Source: Candidatus Nanopelagicales bacterium
GTDB lineage: Bacteria > Actinomycetota > Actinomycetes > S36-B12
DNA: 53,045 nucleotides
Direction: 5' to 3'
NCBI GenBank assembly: GCA_030827125.1
Contig: JAURFD010000005.1
Span: forward strand, 1-53,045
Shown here: one piece after another, positions 42,254 through 52,008 of the stretch
Position numbering within the stretch: the stretch's first letter is position 1
How the letters are laid out: every line of letters begins with the position of its first letter
The notes under the pieces: model-generated
What the model was told of the DNA's origin: nothing
What the model saw: only the letters and a program-made list of their open reading frames with translations
Database searches by the model: none
Program-made: the position numbers and the translations under genes

Positions 42254-44521
42254 GTGTTCGTGCTTCGTCGAATTGGGTCGTTCGCGGCGGCGCTCCTCAT
42301 CGTCGGCGCGGCGTTGACGGGCACTGCATCAGGGGCAGTGAGTCCTTCGGAGTTGCGCGCAACGATCGGGCAGGCACGCCAGGACAACCAGGCGACCGCG
42401 CGAGCCCTTGCGCAGTTGCCCTCAGGTGATGCCCGTCTCGTGCGCAACCAACTGGGCCGCATGCGGGCGAAGGCCAACAAGGCGTCAGCCGACCTCAGCA
42501 AGTCGAAGGGCACACCGAGCAAGGCGCTCTCGAAGCAGATCCAGACCCTTGGCAGGCAGGCGTCGGCGTTGCGCAAGGGGGCTGAGGCTGATCAGTCGGC
42601 ACTCCTGACGCTCGACAAGATCCGTGCGCAGGTGTTCGCAGACTTGCAGCAGGGCCTGAAGTCTGGCTTCCCCGCGGACACCGACATGCGCCAACTCCGG
42701 TGGTCGACGGTCGGAGCTCATGCGCTCGCTGACCGTCGCGCGGCGCTGGAACAGGTGCGTCGTCTCAAGACGTCGTCGTACCGCCCGACCGCTCCCGCGG
42801 CGTACAAGGTGGCATCCGCAGGGAAGATGCCCGCACCGGTCGCTGGTCTGACCCCGATTCCTGGCGGCTGTGCGCTGCCGACGGTGGAGGTGTCGGCGTA
42901 CGCGCCCCGGCAGGATTGGACCGGACCGCGGCTCTGGACCACCGACGAACAGATCACCGCACAGCGGGAGCGGCTCCTCGACCCGTCAGAGAACCTCCGC
43001 AAGGCCAACGCCAGCGCCCTGCGCGTCGCCGCATCAGCAGTTGCCGACGCTGGCTCACTCACGTCGCCATCCGCGGTTACCAAGCGCGTCCTCAGCGTCG
43101 GCTACGCCTGGTTCGTCACCGGCGACTCCACGTACAGCCAGGCCCTCGCCAAGGACATGCGCGCCCTCACGACGGCCGAGGCCGCAACGGACCTGGTCGA
43201 CGAAGCGAAGTGGTCGCTCATCCTCGCCACGGCGGCGGACTGGCTCGCCGATGAAACGTGGGCGGCGAAGGATGTCGAGAGGGCACGCCGGGTGTTGGAG
43301 ATGCGCACTCTCGGCAGCATCGGGTGCTCGCTGGCTCTTGAAGACACCGTCGCCTTTGACAAGCTGAACAAATCCGTCGTCATCGGTTCTGGTGCCGGCA
43401 TGGTGGCGCTGGCTCTGTCGCGTTACGCCGCGGACCGCGAGCCCATCGCCGCCACCATGAATGCTGCCCTGGTCGCGGTCGATCCGGGTTTCACGGTCCT
43501 GGATCCGGACGGTGGCAGTCCCGAGGGGCCTGGTTATTGGAACTTCCAGACGGTGCCCGCGGCCGGGTTGCTCTCCAGCATCGATCGCACCTTGCCCGCG
43601 TCGACGGTGGCGCAGGTGCCCGCGCTTCGTGCCACCGGCTCCTACGTGCTGGGCTCGAGTTCGCCGCTCGGATCGAGTGAAGAGTCGACACGGTTTGCCG
43701 ACACGACCGAGGCGGCGATGCGTTCGACACTGCCCGCGTGGATCGCCGGCCGGTACGGTGACTCCGAGGCGGTCACCGTGGCACTCGAGGGTCAACTGCG
43801 GCAGGGCATCGAACTCATGTGGTGGCCCGAGAATGAGGCGCCCGGTGCCGTGCCGGATGCCGCTCTCTTCCCGCACACCGGTCTCGCCGTACTCCGCGCC
43901 GGCAGTGCAACCGCCTGGCTCAAGGGGCAGGCTGCGCTGACCAATCACACGCACCTTGATGCCGGAACGGCAACGCTGCGCGTCGATGGCGTTGATTGGT
44001 CCTTCGATGCCGGCTACGGCATCAAAGGTCCGGGCTATTCCGAGGATGGACCGGATGGTCGGCGCTGGACGTATGCGCAGACCAATCCGGCCTGGCACTC
44101 GACGCTGCGCACGGTCAGGGGCAACAGGGACTTCGGCCAGGTGGTCGGTGCTCAGGCGGCAGCCTCGCTCGCGGGCTCCGCGGCCCGCGTTGAACTCTCG
44201 TCGGCGTTGGCGGGAGTGACGTCGGCCCATCGCGAGATGTCGTTGTCGTCATCGGAGTTGACGATCACGGACCGTGTCCGCGGTCGCAACCAGCCGTATG
44301 CCTGGGCGTGGATCACGCAGGCGTCCGTTTCTGTCCAGGGCGAGGTGGTCACGCTGTCGCAGATGGGTCGGACGGTGACGCTGACCTTCGACGATCTGCC
44401 CAAGGGCGCCACCATCTCGGTGTCGTCGGGGCCAAAGTCGTTGGGTGCTCCTGCCTCACGCATTGAGGTATCCCTGCCCGCGGCGAGTGAGGTCGACCTG
44501 GTGGCGCATCTGCGCTGGTAG
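42254..44521 (+). CDS. Secreted heparinase II/III-family protein with N-terminal coiled coil
   Basis: 755 residues. Signal peptide (about 1-28), a helical, Gln/Ala/Lys-rich region (about 30-160), then an alpha/alpha barrel domain (about 215-530) and a C-terminal beta domain with the heparinase II/III signature ALTNHTHLDAGTATLRVDGV followed by DWSFDAGYG (about 560-590). Members cleave or bind acidic polysaccharides. The GTG start has GGAG 6 nt upstream and lies 3 nt after pspAB, so this secreted protein is transcribed with the psp cluster. Residues such as the catalytic Tyr cannot be assigned by eye. Could be a cell-wall or capsule polysaccharide lyase. Confidence 0.8.
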   Translation: MFVLRRIGSFAAALLIVGAALTGTASGAVSPSELRATIGQARQDNQATARALAQLPSGDARLVRNQLGRMRAKANKASADLSKSKGTPSKALSKQIQTLGRQASALRKGAEADQSALLTLDKIRAQVFADLQQGLKSGFPADTDMRQLRWSTVGAHALADRRAALEQVRRLKTSSYRPTAPAAYKVASAGKMPAPVAGLTPIPGGCALPTVEVSAYAPRQDWTGPRLWTTDEQITAQRERLLDPSENLRKANASALRVAASAVADAGSLTSPSAVTKRVLSVGYAWFVTGDSTYSQALAKDMRALTTAEAATDLVDEAKWSLILATAADWLADETWAAKDVERARRVLEMRTLGSIGCSLALEDTVAFDKLNKSVVIGSGAGMVALALSRYAADREPIAATMNAALVAVDPGFTVLDPDGGSPEGPGYWNFQTVPAAGLLSSIDRTLPASTVAQVPALRATGSYVLGSSSPLGSSEESTRFADTTEAAMRSTLPAWIAGRYGDSEAVTVALEGQLRQGIELMWWPENEAPGAVPDAALFPHTGLAVLRAGSATAWLKGQAALTNHTHLDAGTATLRVDGVDWSFDAGYGIKGPGYSEDGPDGRRWTYAQTNPAWHSTLRTVRGNRDFGQVVGAQAAASLAGSAARVELSSALAGVTSAHREMSLSSSELTITDRVRGRNQPYAWAWITQASVSVQGEVVTLSQMGRTVTLTFDDLPKGATISVSSGPKSLGAPASRIEVSLPAASEVDLVAHLRW

Positions 44522-44638
44522 GCAACTCCGCCCTGGTCCTGTGTGGCTGCAGCGGACAGAATTCGTCGGCGGATCGTCCGTGAACGACGCCCGTAGGCGG
44601 CCCGCGCGGACCATCGCTGTGAGTGACACAATGAGCGA

Positions 44639-45820
44639 ATGGCCTTCACTGAGCCCGCGCCCACCCCCTTAGCCTTGCTGCTTCTCGGGCACGGTGCCGA
44701 TCCCGACACCGAGCGCGGTGTGGAATGCCCGGGTGATCTCCCACCGGCGAGTGATCCTGCTCTCGTTGAGCGTGCCCGGGCTGCCAAGGAGGCTCTCGGC
44801 GATCGACTTTTCATCCTCGGGCATCACTATCAACGCGATGAGGTCATTCAGTTCGCCGACACCACGGGTGACTCCTTCAAGTTGTCGCAGCAGGCCGCAG
44901 CTCACCCGGAGGCCGAGTACATCGTCTTCTGCGGCGTGCACTTCATGGCCGAGAGTGCCGACATCCTGACCGCCGAACATCAGAAGGTGGTCCTCCCCGA
45001 TATGGCGGCCGGTTGCTCGATGGCGGACATGGCCCAGATCGATCAGGTGCGCGAGGCCTGGTCCGTCTTCGAGGCGGCCGGCATCGCGGAGGCCGTCGTC
45101 CCCATCACCTACATGAACTCCTCCGCCGACATCAAGGCGTTCGTCGGCCGCCACGACGGCACGGTGTGCACCTCGAGCAATGCGAAGGTGTCGATGGAAT
45201 GGGCCTTCGACCGGGGCGAGAAGGTCTTCTTCCTTCCCGACCAGCACCTCGGTCGCAACACCGCCGTCCGCGACCTTGGGCTCTCCCTCGACGACTGCGT
45301 CCTGTGGGATCCGCACAAGCCGCACGGCGGTCTCACCGATGAGCAGTTGCGGGCAGCGAAAGTGATCCTGTGGCGTGGCCACTGCTCCGTGCACGGACGG
45401 TTCACCGAGGCGAGCATTCGCGACGTCCGCGAGCGCGTGCCCGGCGTCACCGTGATCGTCCATCCGGAGTGCCAGTACGAGGTCGTGCAGAACGCCGATC
45501 TGGTGGGCTCGACCGAGTACATCATCAAGGCGATCTCCGAGGCGCCCGCTGGTTCGGCGTTCGCGGTGGGCACCGAGTTGAACCTCGTACGCCGTCTCGC
45601 CATCGAGCACCCGGACAAGACGGTCGTGTTCCTCGACCGCGACGTGTGTTTCTGCTCGACGATGAACCGGATCGACCTGCCGCACCTGGTCTGGGCTCTG
45701 GAGAACCTCGTGGCCGGCAACGTCGTACAGCAGATCACCGTCGACGAGGACACGGCCCACTGGGCTCGGGTCGCCCTGGACCGCATGCTGGCCCTGCCGG
45801 GGGTCGGAGCGAAGGACTAG
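44639..45820 (+). CDS. nadA: Quinolinate synthase
   Basis: NadA condenses iminoaspartate with dihydroxyacetone phosphate to quinolinate for de novo NAD. 393 residues. The cluster ligands are Cys126 (MAAGCSMADMA), Cys249 (WRGHCSVHGRF) and the Cys of FLDRDVCFCSTMN (337 or 339). Other motifs are ILGHHYQRDEVIQFAD and PDQHLGRNTA. CACAAT ends 6 nt before the ATG (leaderless). Unusually nadB and nadC are not adjacent. erpA, an Fe-S carrier gene, follows 116 nt downstream. Confidence 0.97.
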   Translation: MAFTEPAPTPLALLLLGHGADPDTERGVECPGDLPPASDPALVERARAAKEALGDRLFILGHHYQRDEVIQFADTTGDSFKLSQQAAAHPEAEYIVFCGVHFMAESADILTAEHQKVVLPDMAAGCSMADMAQIDQVREAWSVFEAAGIAEAVVPITYMNSSADIKAFVGRHDGTVCTSSNAKVSMEWAFDRGEKVFFLPDQHLGRNTAVRDLGLSLDDCVLWDPHKPHGGLTDEQLRAAKVILWRGHCSVHGRFTEASIRDVRERVPGVTVIVHPECQYEVVQNADLVGSTEYIIKAISEAPAGSAFAVGTELNLVRRLAIEHPDKTVVFLDRDVCFCSTMNRIDLPHLVWALENLVAGNVVQQITVDEDTAHWARVALDRMLALPGVGAKD

Positions 45821-45936
45821 CGCGAACCGCCGACCGCCCGCGGGGTGGTGACGGGAATGAGGCTGTGTCATATTTGGTTGGTACTCGGGAATAGGGGCTG
45901 CTGCCCCGACCGCGCACATCCACGAGGAGGAGCACC

Positions 45937-46284
45937 ATGACGGCGGAGACCACCACGACCGATGGCATCGTCTTGACCGATGCCGCTGCATCGAAGGTCA
46001 AGGCCCTTCTTGAGGCTGAGGGTCGCGAGGACCTGACGCTGCGCATCGCGGTCCAGCCCGGCGGGTGCTCGGGCCTTCGCTACCAACTCTTCTTCGACGA
46101 TCGCTCGCTCGACGGCGACGTGCTGAAGGACTTCGGTGGCGTCGGCGTGGTCACCGATCGGATGAGCGCCCCTTACCTCGGCGGTGCCACCATCGACTTC
46201 GTGGACACGATCGAGAAGCAGGGCTTCACGATCGACAACCCCAACGCCACCGGCTCCTGCGCCTGCGGCGACTCCTTCCACTAG
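45937..46284 (+). CDS. erpA: Iron-sulfur cluster insertion protein (A-type carrier)
   Basis: 115 residues. A-type scaffold or carrier with the three cluster cysteines Cys44 (PGGCSGLRYQ), Cys108 and Cys110 (TGSCACGDSF). It delivers Fe-S clusters to apoproteins; NadA next door and LipA in this window are plausible clients. A strong GAGGAGGAG ribosome site precedes the ATG. Corresponds to Mycobacterium Rv2204c by order and sequence type. Confidence 0.96.
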   Translation: MTAETTTTDGIVLTDAAASKVKALLEAEGREDLTLRIAVQPGGCSGLRYQLFFDDRSLDGDVLKDFGGVGVVTDRMSAPYLGGATIDFVDTIEKQGFTIDNPNATGSCACGDSFH

Positions 46285-46346
46285 GAGAGTCCTGGCGGCT
46301 CTGCACGGCTACCTCGACCACGGCCTCTCCATGTAGGGTCCGGCGG

Positions 46347-47333
46347 GTGTCCATCATCGTCGCCGGTTCCATCGCCACTGACCACCTCATGACCTTCCCG
46401 GGTCGGTTCGCCGACTCGCTGGTCGCCGACAAACTCGATCGGGTCTCCCTGTCCTTCCTCGTGGACACCCTGGAGGTTCGTCGTGGCGGGGTCGCGGCGA
46501 ACATCGCCTTCGGCATGGCCTGCCTCGGCCTCCGGCCGGTCCTGTGCGATGCGGTCGGGATCGACTTCGACGACTACCGGTCGTGGCTTGAGCGCCACGG
46601 GGTCGACACCGAGTCCGTGCATGTGAGCGAGGTGCACCACACCGCGCGATTCGTCTGCACCACCGATGCTGAGGCCAACCAGCTGGCCTCCTTCTACCCA
46701 GGCGCGATGAGCGAGGCTCGGGAGATCGAGCTCGCGCCGGTAGCGGCTCGCGTGGGTCATCCCGATCTCGTCGTCATTGGGCCCACCGATCCGGACGGCA
46801 TGCTGCGGCACACCGACGAATGTCGGCAGCGTGGCTTCGCCTTCGCCGCTGATCCCTCGCAGCAACTCGCGCGCATGGACGGTCCGGAGATTCGCCAACT
46901 CATCGATGGTGCGACCTACCTCTTCACCAACGAGTACGAGGCCGCACTGACCGAGCAGAAGACCGGGTGGAGTGCCCAGGAGATTCTCGATCGCGTCGAG
47001 TGCCGCATCACGACCCTGGGCAACAAGGGAGCCCGCGTCGAGCGGCGTGATCAACCCATTGTGGAGGTGGGCTGCCCGCAGGAGGAGGCCGTCCTCGACC
47101 CCACCGGCGTGGGAGATGCCTTCCGGGCCGGATTCATCGCGGGGCTGGCCTGGGGCGTCTCCGATGAGCGGTGCGCTCAGATCGGATCGATGCTCGCCAC
47201 CCATGTCATCGAGACGGTGGGCACCCAGGAGTACCTGCTCAGCCAGGTGCGTTTCCTCGAGCGCATCTCGGCCGCGTACGGCGAGAAGTCGGCCGACGAG
47301 ATCGCTGCTCACCTGACGTGTCCGCTGCCCTAG
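46347..47333 (+). CDS. adoK: PfkB-family sugar/nucleoside kinase, adenosine kinase AdoK type
   Basis: 328 residues of ribokinase fold. The N-terminal SIIVAGSIATDHLMTFPGRF and the GGVAANIAFGMACLG substrate region are followed by the ATP/anion-hole motif DPTGVGDAFRAGFIAGL with catalytic Asp (second Asp of GVGD). DPTGVGD instead of the usual DTxGAGD is shared with mycobacterial AdoK (Rv2202c), which lies in the same gene order. Adenosine salvage is therefore the best assignment. The GTG has TAGGGT ending 7 nt upstream (leaderless). Confidence 0.87.
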   Translation: MSIIVAGSIATDHLMTFPGRFADSLVADKLDRVSLSFLVDTLEVRRGGVAANIAFGMACLGLRPVLCDAVGIDFDDYRSWLERHGVDTESVHVSEVHHTARFVCTTDAEANQLASFYPGAMSEAREIELAPVAARVGHPDLVVIGPTDPDGMLRHTDECRQRGFAFAADPSQQLARMDGPEIRQLIDGATYLFTNEYEAALTEQKTGWSAQEILDRVECRITTLGNKGARVERRDQPIVEVGCPQEEAVLDPTGVGDAFRAGFIAGLAWGVSDERCAQIGSMLATHVIETVGTQEYLLSQVRFLERISAAYGEKSADEIAAHLTCPLP

Positions 47334-47343
47334 GGGCGACCGG

Positions 47344-48054
47344 ATGACCACCCCCGGGGGGATCGCACCCAGTGCCTGGGATCTGCCCGATCCGAGTGGC
47401 GCGCCCGCGGGTGAGGATCTCCTCGCGGTGGGTGCGGATCTTGCTCCGGGGACCCTGGTGGCGGCGTACTCCCAGGGGCTCTTCCCGATGTACGTCTCGC
47501 CGGATCAACTCGACGGGGCCGGCGCTGGTCGGACCGATCTGCTCGGCTGGTGGTCGCCCGATCCGCGCGGCGTCCTGCCGCTGGACGGTCTACGCATCAC
47601 CCGCTCCCTGCGGGCCTCCTGTCGGCGCTACGAGGTCACCATCGATGCGGCCTTCGAGGAAACCATGCGGGCCTGCGCTGATCCGGCGCGCGATTCCGGA
47701 TGGATCACCGAGGACTTCATTGCTGCGTACGTACGCTTGCACCGTCTTGGGCTGGCCCACTCGGTGGAGGTGTGGCATGAGGGCGCGCTCGTCGGAGGTC
47801 TCTACGGCGTGGAGATCGGCGGGCTCTTCGCGGGGGAGTCGATGTTCCATCGAGTCCGTGATGTCTCGAAGGTCGCGCTGGTTGCTCTGGTCGATGCGCT
47901 CGGCGGTCAATCGGCCCATCGGCAAGGGCGACTGCTCGATGTCCAATGGCGCACGCCCCATCTCGCGTCGCTCGGTGTCGTTGAAGTGCCGCGCGCGGAG
48001 TACCTGACCCTGCTGCGACGTGCCGTCGCTCTCCCGCCCGTCCTCGGCGACTAG
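47344..48054 (+). CDS. aat: Leucyl/phenylalanyl-tRNA--protein transferase
   Basis: Aat adds Leu or Phe to proteins with N-terminal Lys or Arg, marking them for ClpS/ClpAP. 236 residues: AVGADLAPGTLVAAYSQGLFPMY, GWWSPDPRGVLPLDGLRI, DSGWITEDFIAAYVRLHRLGLAHSVEVW, and GLFAGESMFHRVRDVSKVAL. Starts 10 nt after adoK, probably co-transcribed. Less usual in this neighbourhood than adoK and erpA. Confidence 0.95.
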   Translation: MTTPGGIAPSAWDLPDPSGAPAGEDLLAVGADLAPGTLVAAYSQGLFPMYVSPDQLDGAGAGRTDLLGWWSPDPRGVLPLDGLRITRSLRASCRRYEVTIDAAFEETMRACADPARDSGWITEDFIAAYVRLHRLGLAHSVEVWHEGALVGGLYGVEIGGLFAGESMFHRVRDVSKVALVALVDALGGQSAHRQGRLLDVQWRTPHLASLGVVEVPRAEYLTLLRRAVALPPVLGD

Positions 48055-48296
48055 GTCAGGCGTACCCGATAGGTGACTGCGCCATCAGGCTCCGCCGCAG
48101 ACCCGAGGTAGGTCGCCCCTTTCATCTGGCACCACGCCGGTACGTCGTACTCGGCGCCCGGGTCAGTGCAGGTCACCGCAATGATCGTCCCGCTGCCGGC
48201 TCCCATCGCGGTGCGACCGAGCGCGACGATGGGCATGGGACACCGTTGCCCGCGCTGATCGAGGGCAATCTCCTGATCCATAGCGTCGTCCGTCAC
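48051..48296 (-). CDS. TusA-family sulfur-carrier protein
   Basis: 81 residues from the GTG at 48296. The TusA/SirA fold has DQRGQRCPMPIVALGRTAMG, with the persulfide Cys19 in the signature CPxP (CPMP). GTG overlaps the stop of the cysteine-desulfurase-like gene (GTGA), so the pair is co-translated. A later ATG (48281) is an alternative start. TusA proteins pass sulfur from a desulfurase to acceptors such as tRNA or molybdopterin. Its 3' end overlaps the aat 3' end by 4 nt. Confidence 0.88.
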   Translation of the reverse strand: MTDDAMDQEIALDQRGQRCPMPIVALGRTAMGAGSGTIIAVTCTDPGAEYDVPAWCQMKGATYLGSAAEPDGAVTYRVRLT

Positions 48297-49429
48297 ATCG
48301 CCTCCGACGGTGGTGCGCCGAGCAGGGCGCGCACGTCGGCCACAACCGTGGGCAGGGTCTGCAGGAATCCGTCGACGGTGGCGTCGCTGACGCCGTAGGG
48401 CAGGGAGACGCGGACGTTGCCCTGGGTGAGAGCCCCCATCGCGGCCAAGACATGGCTCGGGCGCCGCGTGTCCGACACGCATGATGAGCCACTGGAGATG
48501 GCGTACCCGGCCCGATCTAGCCCCAACACCAGAGCCTCGCCGTCGACGTAGAGACACGAGAACGCGACGAGGTGGGGGAGGCGATCTGTGGCGTCGCCGA
48601 GCGGGAGTACGTCGGGCACGGTGGTCACCACAGTCTCGAGAATCCGCGATGTCAGGGCCCGAGCGCGTTGCGACTCCAGCTGCGCGTTCTCCAGCGCCCA
48701 CTCCCAGCCTCGAGCCGCCGCGAGCGTCGCCGGGAGCGCCGCGGCGGGGATGTCACGTTGCAGTTGTCGTCGGTGAGCCGGGTCGGACACCGCCAGCAGG
48801 CCGGTACCGGTCGGCCCACCCCAACTGCCGGCCTGGCCGAACAGGACTGACCAGCCGCCCCGGTTGGGCTGCACAACATCGTGGCCCAGGCTGAACGACG
48901 CGTCCACGACGAGGGGTACGCCAACCCGGTCGCACGCCTCGGTGACCTCGTCGACGGGTTGCCGGGTCCCCACTTCATGGTTGGCCGCCTGGACGAAGGC
49001 GAGGTCGGCCCCGGGCAGTGCGGCGGCGTACTCCACCGGATCAACGCGCCCCCACGAGTCGACACCGACGATGCGAACTTCGCCACCGCGGGCCGTGATG
49101 TCGTCCCCGGCGGCCAGGACTGCGCTGTGCTCGACGGCAGTCATCACGACGATCCCGTCCGGTGGGGCGAGAGTTCGGACAATTCGGGTAGGGAGGTCGG
49201 CGACGCTGGCCGTGAGGTGGACGGCGTCGGCCGCGACATCGAGTCCCTTCGCCATGGCCTCCCGTGCCGACTGGCGCAGCAGGTCGGCCTGGCGTCCGGC
49301 CCGGTAGAGGCGCTGGGGATCGGCCCATCCGGCGTCAGCGGCGGCTGCCCAGGCCTGCCGTGCGGCGGGGTTCAGCGGCTGCCCCGAGGCGGCATCGAGG
49401 AATCCGGGCGGGGGATCGGCGGCGGCCAC
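48293..49429 (-). CDS. Cysteine desulfurase-like aminotransferase class V protein lacking the PLP lysine
   Basis: 378 residues of NifS/IscS fold. Kept: VEHSAVL (His101), QAANHEVGT (Asn150), VVDASFSLGH (Asp176), the loop cysteine Cys317 in SSGSSCVSDTRRPSHVL, and NVRVSLPYG (Arg340). Lost: in LFGQAGSWGGPTGTGLL the position of the Schiff-base Lys (SGHKxxGPKG in IscS) is Ser202, and the Gln after Asp (DAxQ) is Phe179. Unless alignment misleads, it cannot form the normal internal aldimine. Still coupled to tusA by a GTGA overlap. Divergent from ctaC; no clear ribosome site seen. Confidence 0.85.
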   Translation of the reverse strand: MAAADPPPGFLDAASGQPLNPAARQAWAAAADAGWADPQRLYRAGRQADLLRQSAREAMAKGLDVAADAVHLTASVADLPTRIVRTLAPPDGIVVMTAVEHSAVLAAGDDITARGGEVRIVGVDSWGRVDPVEYAAALPGADLAFVQAANHEVGTRQPVDEVTEACDRVGVPLVVDASFSLGHDVVQPNRGGWSVLFGQAGSWGGPTGTGLLAVSDPAHRRQLQRDIPAAALPATLAAARGWEWALENAQLESQRARALTSRILETVVTTVPDVLPLGDATDRLPHLVAFSCLYVDGEALVLGLDRAGYAISSGSSCVSDTRRPSHVLAAMGALTQGNVRVSLPYGVSDATVDGFLQTLPTVVADVRALLGAPPSEAM

Positions 49430-49489
49430 GACATGACGGTAGCGCCCCCTCGCCTACGAGGGATCTCCTCGTGCGCTAATGTCGCCTGC

Positions 49490-50302
49490 GTGGAGCGATC
49501 GCACCGCGTCATCGGCATGGCAGCAGGCCTAGGCTTGGTGGCCCTCGTAGCCTCGGGCTGCACCGCCAACGAGGCCTTCTTCTTCGACCTGCCCGAGCCT
49601 GCAACGGCTGAAGGCCCCATCATCCAAAATCTGTGGAATGGCGCCTGGATTGCCGCGTGGGGCGTCGGCATTCTCACCTGGGGTTTGATGCTGTGGGCGG
49701 CTATCGCGTACCGCCGCCGCAAGGGCAACGAGACCCCGAAGCAGACGAAATACAACCTGCCGCTGGAAATCCTCTACACGATCGTCCCGCTCATCATGAT
49801 CCTCGGCCTCTTCGCCTTCACCGCGCGTGACCAGACCGAAGTGCTAGCGATGGAGAACGATCAGTCGCAGACCGTCAATGTCGTCGGATTCCGCTGGAGT
49901 TGGACCTTCAACTACCTCGATGAAGACGTCTATGACGTGGGCACTCCCGGCCAGCCGCCGACGCTGTGGCTCCCGGTCGACGAGAAGGTCAAGTTCGAGC
50001 TCACCTCGCCGGACGTCATTCACTCCTTCTGGGTTATCGACTGGCTGTTCAAGATGGATGTCATCCCGGGCAAGGTCAACCAGTTCGAGATCACCCCGAA
50101 CAAATTGGGCACCTTTGTCGGACGCTGCGCCGAGTTGTGCGGAACCGACCATGCCCGCATGCTTTTCAATGTGAAGGTTGTCTCCCGCGCGGAGTTCGAC
50201 CAGCACATGGAAGACCTTCGCAGCAAGGGCCAGACCGGCAAGCTCGAAAGTGAGCGAGTCAGCTACACCGGTGAGCGCGAGTCGGAGAGGACGAACATAT
50301 GA
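49490..50302 (+). CDS. ctaC: Cytochrome c oxidase subunit II
   Basis: 270 residues from the GTG at 49490; TAATGT ends 7 nt upstream (leaderless). Lipoprotein-type signal with VASGC (Cys24), two transmembrane helices (about 47-68 and 92-112), and the periplasmic CuA domain with DVIHSFWV and the ligand set Cys213, Cys217, His221 in [14 protein letters not shown]. It passes electrons from cytochrome c (in actinobacteria the diheme subunit of the bcc complex) to subunit I. ctaD starts inside its stop codon. Confidence 0.96.
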   Translation: MERSHRVIGMAAGLGLVALVASGCTANEAFFFDLPEPATAEGPIIQNLWNGAWIAAWGVGILTWGLMLWAAIAYRRRKGNETPKQTKYNLPLEILYTIVPLIMILGLFAFTARDQTEVLAMENDQSQTVNVVGFRWSWTFNYLDEDVYDVGTPGQPPTLWLPVDEKVKFELTSPDVIHSFWVIDWLFKMDVIPGKVNQFEITPNKLGTFVGRCAELCGTDHARMLFNVKVVSRAEFDQHMEDLRSKGQTGKLESERVSYTGERESERTNI

Positions 50303-52008
50303 CCATCCTGAATGATCCGGTCGCCGCGCCTCAGTCCGCGGAGTCACCGAAGCAGGTGCGTCGCTCGCACTTCGGCCGCACCGTGGTCAAGTGGGCCACC
50401 TCAACCGACCACAAAGTGATCGGTTACCTCTACCTGATCACGTCATTCGTGTGGTTCATCATCGCCGGTGCGATGGCCCTGGTGATTCGCGCTGAGCTCG
50501 CGACCCCGGGCATGCAGATCGTGTCGCTGGAGCAGTACAACCAGCTCTTCACCATGCACGGCACGATCATGCTCTTCCTCTTCGCCACCCCGCTCTACGT
50601 CGGATTCGGCAACGTGATCATGCCGCTGCAGATCGGCGCACCGGATGTGGCCTTCCCGCGCCTGAACATGCTTGGCTACTGGTTGTTCCTCTTCGGTGGT
50701 CTCACCGTGGCCCTGGGCTTCTTCACCCCCGGTGGTGCCGCGTCCTTCGGTTGGTTCGCCTACCAGCCACTAAGCAATGCGGTGAACTCCCCGGAGGTGG
50801 GCGCGGATCTGTGGCTGCTCGGCCTGGCGATGGGTGGTCTGGGCACGATCCTGGGTGCCGTTAACTTCATCACGACGGCGTTCACGATGCGCGCCCCGGG
50901 CATGACCATGTTCCGCATGCCGATCTTCTCCTGGACGATCTTCGTCACCAGCATCCTGGTGCTCATCGCCTTCCCGATTCTCGCGGCTGCTCTGGTCATG
51001 GCGTTCATCGACCGCCAATTCGGTGCCGTCGTCTTTGATGCCGAGAACGGCGGGGCGATCTTGTGGCAGCACCTCTTCTGGTTCTTCGGACACCCAGAGG
51101 TCTATATCTTGGCGTTGCCCTTCTTCGGCATCGCCAGCGAGATCATCCCGGTGTTCTCCCGCAAGCCGATCTTCGGCTACAAGGGGCTGGTCTTCGCCAC
51201 CATGGCGATCGGCGCTCTCTCCGTCGCCGTGTGGGCCCATCACATGTACGTCACCGGCTCGGTCTACCTACCGTTCTTCGCGCTGACCACCATGCTCATC
51301 GCCGTACCCACGGGTGTGAAGTTCTTCAACTGGATCGGCACCATGTGGCGGGGATCGGTGTCCTTCGAGACGCCGATGCTCTACACGATGGGCTTCCTGG
51401 TCACCTTCCTCTTTGGCGGCCTGACCGGCATCATTCTCTCCGCACCGCCGCTGGACTTCCACGTATCCGACAGCTACTTCGTCGTGGCGCACTTCCACTA
51501 CACCGTATTCGGCACCGTCGTCTTCCTCATGTTCGCCGGGTACTACTTCTGGTGGCCCAAGATGACCGGCCGCATGATGAATGAGAAGTTGGGCAAGATT
51601 CAGTTCTGGCTGGTGTTCATCGGCTTCCAGGTCACCTTCTTGGTCCAGCACTGGCTCGGCGTTCAGGGCATGCCGCGTCGATACGGCGACTACCTCGCGA
51701 GTGACGGCTTCACCACGCTCAATGCTGTGTCATCTGTTGGATCGATCCTCGTCGGTCTGTCGACGGTGGTCTTCCTCTGGAACGTGTTCTACAGCTGGAA
51801 GCACTCGCCCAAGGTCACGGTGGATGATCCCTGGGGCTGGGGTGGCTCCCTGGAATGGGCAACGTCCTGCCCGCCGCCGCGCCACAACTTCACCTCACTG
51901 CCGCGCATTCGCTCGGACCGCCCCGCTTTTGATCTCAATCACCCGGAGTTGTCCGATGTCGCGCAGCCGGCCAAGGCCGGTGCGGTGTCCAGCGGGAGTG
52001 CCTCGTGA
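50299..52008 (+). CDS. ctaD: Cytochrome c oxidase subunit I
   Basis: 569 residues, 12-helix haem-copper oxidase core. HGTIMLFLF holds a haem a ligand, [10 protein letters not shown] the CuB His cross-linked to Tyr, [10 protein letters not shown] the CuB histidines, and [11 protein letters not shown] the haem a3/a ligands; YxxxK and the proton-channel region [11 protein letters not shown]-like sequence ([16 protein letters not shown]) are present. A-type family. ATG overlaps ctaC by 4 nt. The C-terminal tail ([17 protein letters not shown]) is typical of actinobacteria. Confidence 0.98.
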   Translation: MTILNDPVAAPQSAESPKQVRRSHFGRTVVKWATSTDHKVIGYLYLITSFVWFIIAGAMALVIRAELATPGMQIVSLEQYNQLFTMHGTIMLFLFATPLYVGFGNVIMPLQIGAPDVAFPRLNMLGYWLFLFGGLTVALGFFTPGGAASFGWFAYQPLSNAVNSPEVGADLWLLGLAMGGLGTILGAVNFITTAFTMRAPGMTMFRMPIFSWTIFVTSILVLIAFPILAAALVMAFIDRQFGAVVFDAENGGAILWQHLFWFFGHPEVYILALPFFGIASEIIPVFSRKPIFGYKGLVFATMAIGALSVAVWAHHMYVTGSVYLPFFALTTMLIAVPTGVKFFNWIGTMWRGSVSFETPMLYTMGFLVTFLFGGLTGIILSAPPLDFHVSDSYFVVAHFHYTVFGTVVFLMFAGYYFWWPKMTGRMMNEKLGKIQFWLVFIGFQVTFLVQHWLGVQGMPRRYGDYLASDGFTTLNAVSSVGSILVGLSTVVFLWNVFYSWKHSPKVTVDDPWGWGGSLEWATSCPPPRHNFTSLPRIRSDRPAFDLNHPELSDVAQPAKAGAVSSGSAS

